A stretch of DNA of 64,000 nucleotides. It comes from an uncultured Umboniibacter sp. (GTDB lineage Bacteria > Pseudomonadota > Gammaproteobacteria > Pseudomonadales > DSM-25080). A program made the translations under genes and the position numbers. Numbering within the stretch: position 1 is the stretch's first letter; every line of letters starts with the position of its first letter. Shown here in pieces: positions 62,498-64,000 of the stretch. The stretch lies in the NCBI RefSeq assembly GCF_947497555.1, contig NZ_CANMGY010000001.1:124001-188000 (forward strand). The letters run 5' to 3'. Below the pieces are notes generated by a model. That model was not told the DNA's origin, made no database searches, and saw only the letters and a program-made list of their open reading frames with translations.

Positions 62498-64000
62498 CCA
62501 CTAACAGCTTTGCCTGAGCAAAAACGGTGTCATTGTTCAAAATTTTAAGGTGATATTGCGCTTTTTCGACGATATATTTTAACCGAATCTGCACATCCGC
62601 CCCCGGCTTAATCACGGATTGAAACTTCACCGTAGCGAGGACGCTAATAGACCGAGACTCCTCGAACCAAAGTTGAATATATTGCTCAGCCATCCATACC
62701 ATCGCAACCCCCGGCAAAACGGGCTGTTCGGGGAAATGTCCCTCAAACCACGCTAGGTCCGCCGAAATTAACACCTCTAATGAAAGTTCATGTGCCGACA
62801 ACCAGTCGACTGCAATGGGCGTAGGCAACCGTTTGTCTGAGCTGAGTAACTTTAGGCACGAATGGTCCGTCACTTTCGATCTCTCCGTGGTTGGCAAACT
62901 CCTCAGGAACCGCCATTTACGCGGTATGGTACTGGCTTCGAGAAACGACGCACAGAAGCGGCGCAGGGAATTCTTCAACTCGAGCACCTCGGAGTGAGTC
63001 AACGCCTGAGGGTCTGTAACCACGATAAAAGCCGCTAGCCTAGATTGGCTGTAAGGCACCACCCGAATTGACTTTACTGCGGGGTATTCCAGCAATTTTT
63101 GCTCAATGGCGGTTAAGGATATTCGCTTCTCATTGATCTTGGCAATTCGATCCACTCTGCCAGAGAGTTCAAAGGCGCCGTCCATTCCGCTAGGACTTAA
63201 ATTATCGTCCAGCTGGCACACGGGACACCAAGGCGAGGAGACTTCGTTACTTACGAAGTTAATTGACACACCTTCCAATGGCTTCCACTGATGCTGATCC
63301 GCTGACTGCGATCGGGTTGCGATACCTCCGGTCTCAGTACTTCCATAAAGCTCCAAAATAGGAGTTTTAAACCATTCCTTCGCCGTCAACGCTTCAGCAA
63401 AAGATAACGGTCCGCCTGAGCTGACTACTAGCCTGGGCGATTTCGTGGGGGCAGAGGTTGAGGACAACCTCGCTAACTGCGATGGTGACGAAATCACCGC
63501 TAAATCAATGTCTGTATTAAGGGCATGAGCAACTTCGCTGGGATACACCCAAGTTTCCGGAACTAACTCCAAAGCAAGACTTACTGGAACCACCAATCGA
63601 AATAGAAAGCCATAAATGTGTTGATGTGAGACGGTTCCGCCTACTTTTTTCACCCCACGGTAAAATTGCGACAGAATCCTTGCCTCCGCCTCCAGTTGGG
63701 AAAGCGTCTTGTAAACAACCTTGGCATCACCACTCGAGCCAGAGGTCAGAAAAGCAATCTCTCCCGAGGTTTCCTTAAGTCGACTGGAGCTTTTAGACTC
63801 ATAAAAGACACCCTCAACATATGCATCCCTTCCGCTTGCCAAAAAGTGACCCAGTGCTGATTCGCTGACCTGATTCAACAGAATTGGAGTGCAGCCACTT
63901 TCCAACAGTCCAAGCAACGCACCGCAACACTCATCAAGGCGTTCACAGAACAACCCGACTTCAGCCGAGGTCACACGCCCTTGAATGGAATGATAGCTTG
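62490..64000 (-). CDS. Adenylate-forming ligase fused to an ApeI-like hot-dog domain (5' end outside window)
   Basis: The frame is open to the right edge (codons reading SYHSIQGRVTSAEV upstream of a GTG at 63974), so the gene continues outside. Visible: an acyl/aryl-CoA or ACP ligase with AFLTSGSSGDAKVVYKT (P-loop), ELYGSTETGGIATRS and the late RVDRIAKINEKRISLTAIEQKL, then (last about 110 residues) a FabA/FabZ-like hot-dog domain, WFEGHFPEQPVLPGVAMVWMAEQY. Separate ApeH ligase and ApeI dehydratase proteins do this in E. coli. The usual acidic residue after LPGV is Trp here, so the dehydratase part may be inactive. Activates the aryl starter. Confidence 0.85.
   Translation of the reverse strand, partial: SYHSIQGRVTSAEVGLFCERLDECCGALLGLLESGCTPILLNQVSESALGHFLASGRDAYVEGVFYESKSSSRLKETSGEIAFLTSGSSGDAKVVYKTLSQLEAEARILSQFYRGVKKVGGTVSHQHIYGFLFRLVVPVSLALELVPETWVYPSEVAHALNTDIDLAVISSPSQLARLSSTSAPTKSPRLVVSSGGPLSFAEALTAKEWFKTPILELYGSTETGGIATRSQSADQHQWKPLEGVSINFVSNEVSSPWCPVCQLDDNLSPSGMDGAFELSGRVDRIAKINEKRISLTAIEQKLLEYPAVKSIRVVPYSQSRLAAFIVVTDPQALTHSEVLELKNSLRRFCASFLEASTIPRKWRFLRSLPTTERSKVTDHSCLKLLSSDKRLPTPIAVDWLSAHELSLEVLISADLAWFEGHFPEQPVLPGVAMVWMAEQYIQLWFEESRSISVLATVKFQSVIKPGADVQIRLKYIVEKAQYHLKILNNDTVFAQAKLLVDE

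Overview
The window looks like the chromosome of a marine gammaproteobacterium. Base composition is intermediate, coding is dense, and most genes carry Shine-Dalgarno sites. The gene content is typical of heterotrophic marine Gammaproteobacteria: a TonB receptor, acyl-CoA dehydrogenases, an EstA-type autotransporter esterase, sulfide oxidation and an aryl-polyene-type pigment operon. I cannot name the genus. No rRNA, tRNA, insertion sequence, prophage or CRISPR array was seen.

Layout. (1) 0-10 kb is lipid metabolism: a short-chain dehydrogenase, two acyl-CoA dehydrogenases, an acyl-CoA ligase coupled to a beta-propeller protein, a Crp-family regulator and an XRE/MmyB-type regulator beside a large inverted repeat. 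(2) 10-18 kb is housekeeping and transport: DUF808 and hemolysin-III membrane proteins, an NhaC antiporter, MurQ divergent from an M19 dipeptidase lipoprotein, a beta-barrel candidate and a LysE exporter. (3) 17.7-21.9 kb is a compact sulfide-oxidation operon: persulfide dioxygenase, a DUF442-sulfide:quinone oxidoreductase fusion and a SulP permease. A 22-bp palindrome lies just upstream. (4) 22-32 kb is mostly secreted hydrolases: an alpha/beta hydrolase interrupted at a run of nine C, an S10 carboxypeptidase, a modular SGNH esterase and an amidohydrolase lipoprotein. It also holds an MscS channel with an 11-residue repeat at its N-terminus.

(5) 31.9-49 kb is amine and amino-acid use: an APC permease divergent from agmatinase, a TonB receptor, an FCD-type GntR regulator, a class III aminotransferase, a second NhaC-type carrier and a PuuB-like amine oxidase. 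The 10-bp palindrome TGTGATCACA occurs in front of the TonB receptor and the SGNH esterase and twice in front of the aminotransferase. It is the best candidate for the operator of the local GntR protein.

(6) 49-64 kb (minus strand, running in from beyond the right edge) is a tightly overlapping aryl-polyene-type operon. It encodes an adenylating ligase fused to a hot-dog domain (cut by the window edge), GT2, an LpxL-like acyltransferase, an aromatic amino acid ammonia-lyase, a 4HBT thioesterase, a LolA-like carrier, an MMPL exporter, a halogenase-like flavoprotein, a DUF3261 lipoprotein, ketosynthase, dehydratase, ketoreductase and a second ketosynthase. It ends with a PagL-like lipid A deacylase and an AlkB-type membrane monooxygenase, both in translational-coupling distance. 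Those two are an unusual tail and the most interesting part of the window.

Function calls rest on motifs and family knowledge read by eye; no database search was run.
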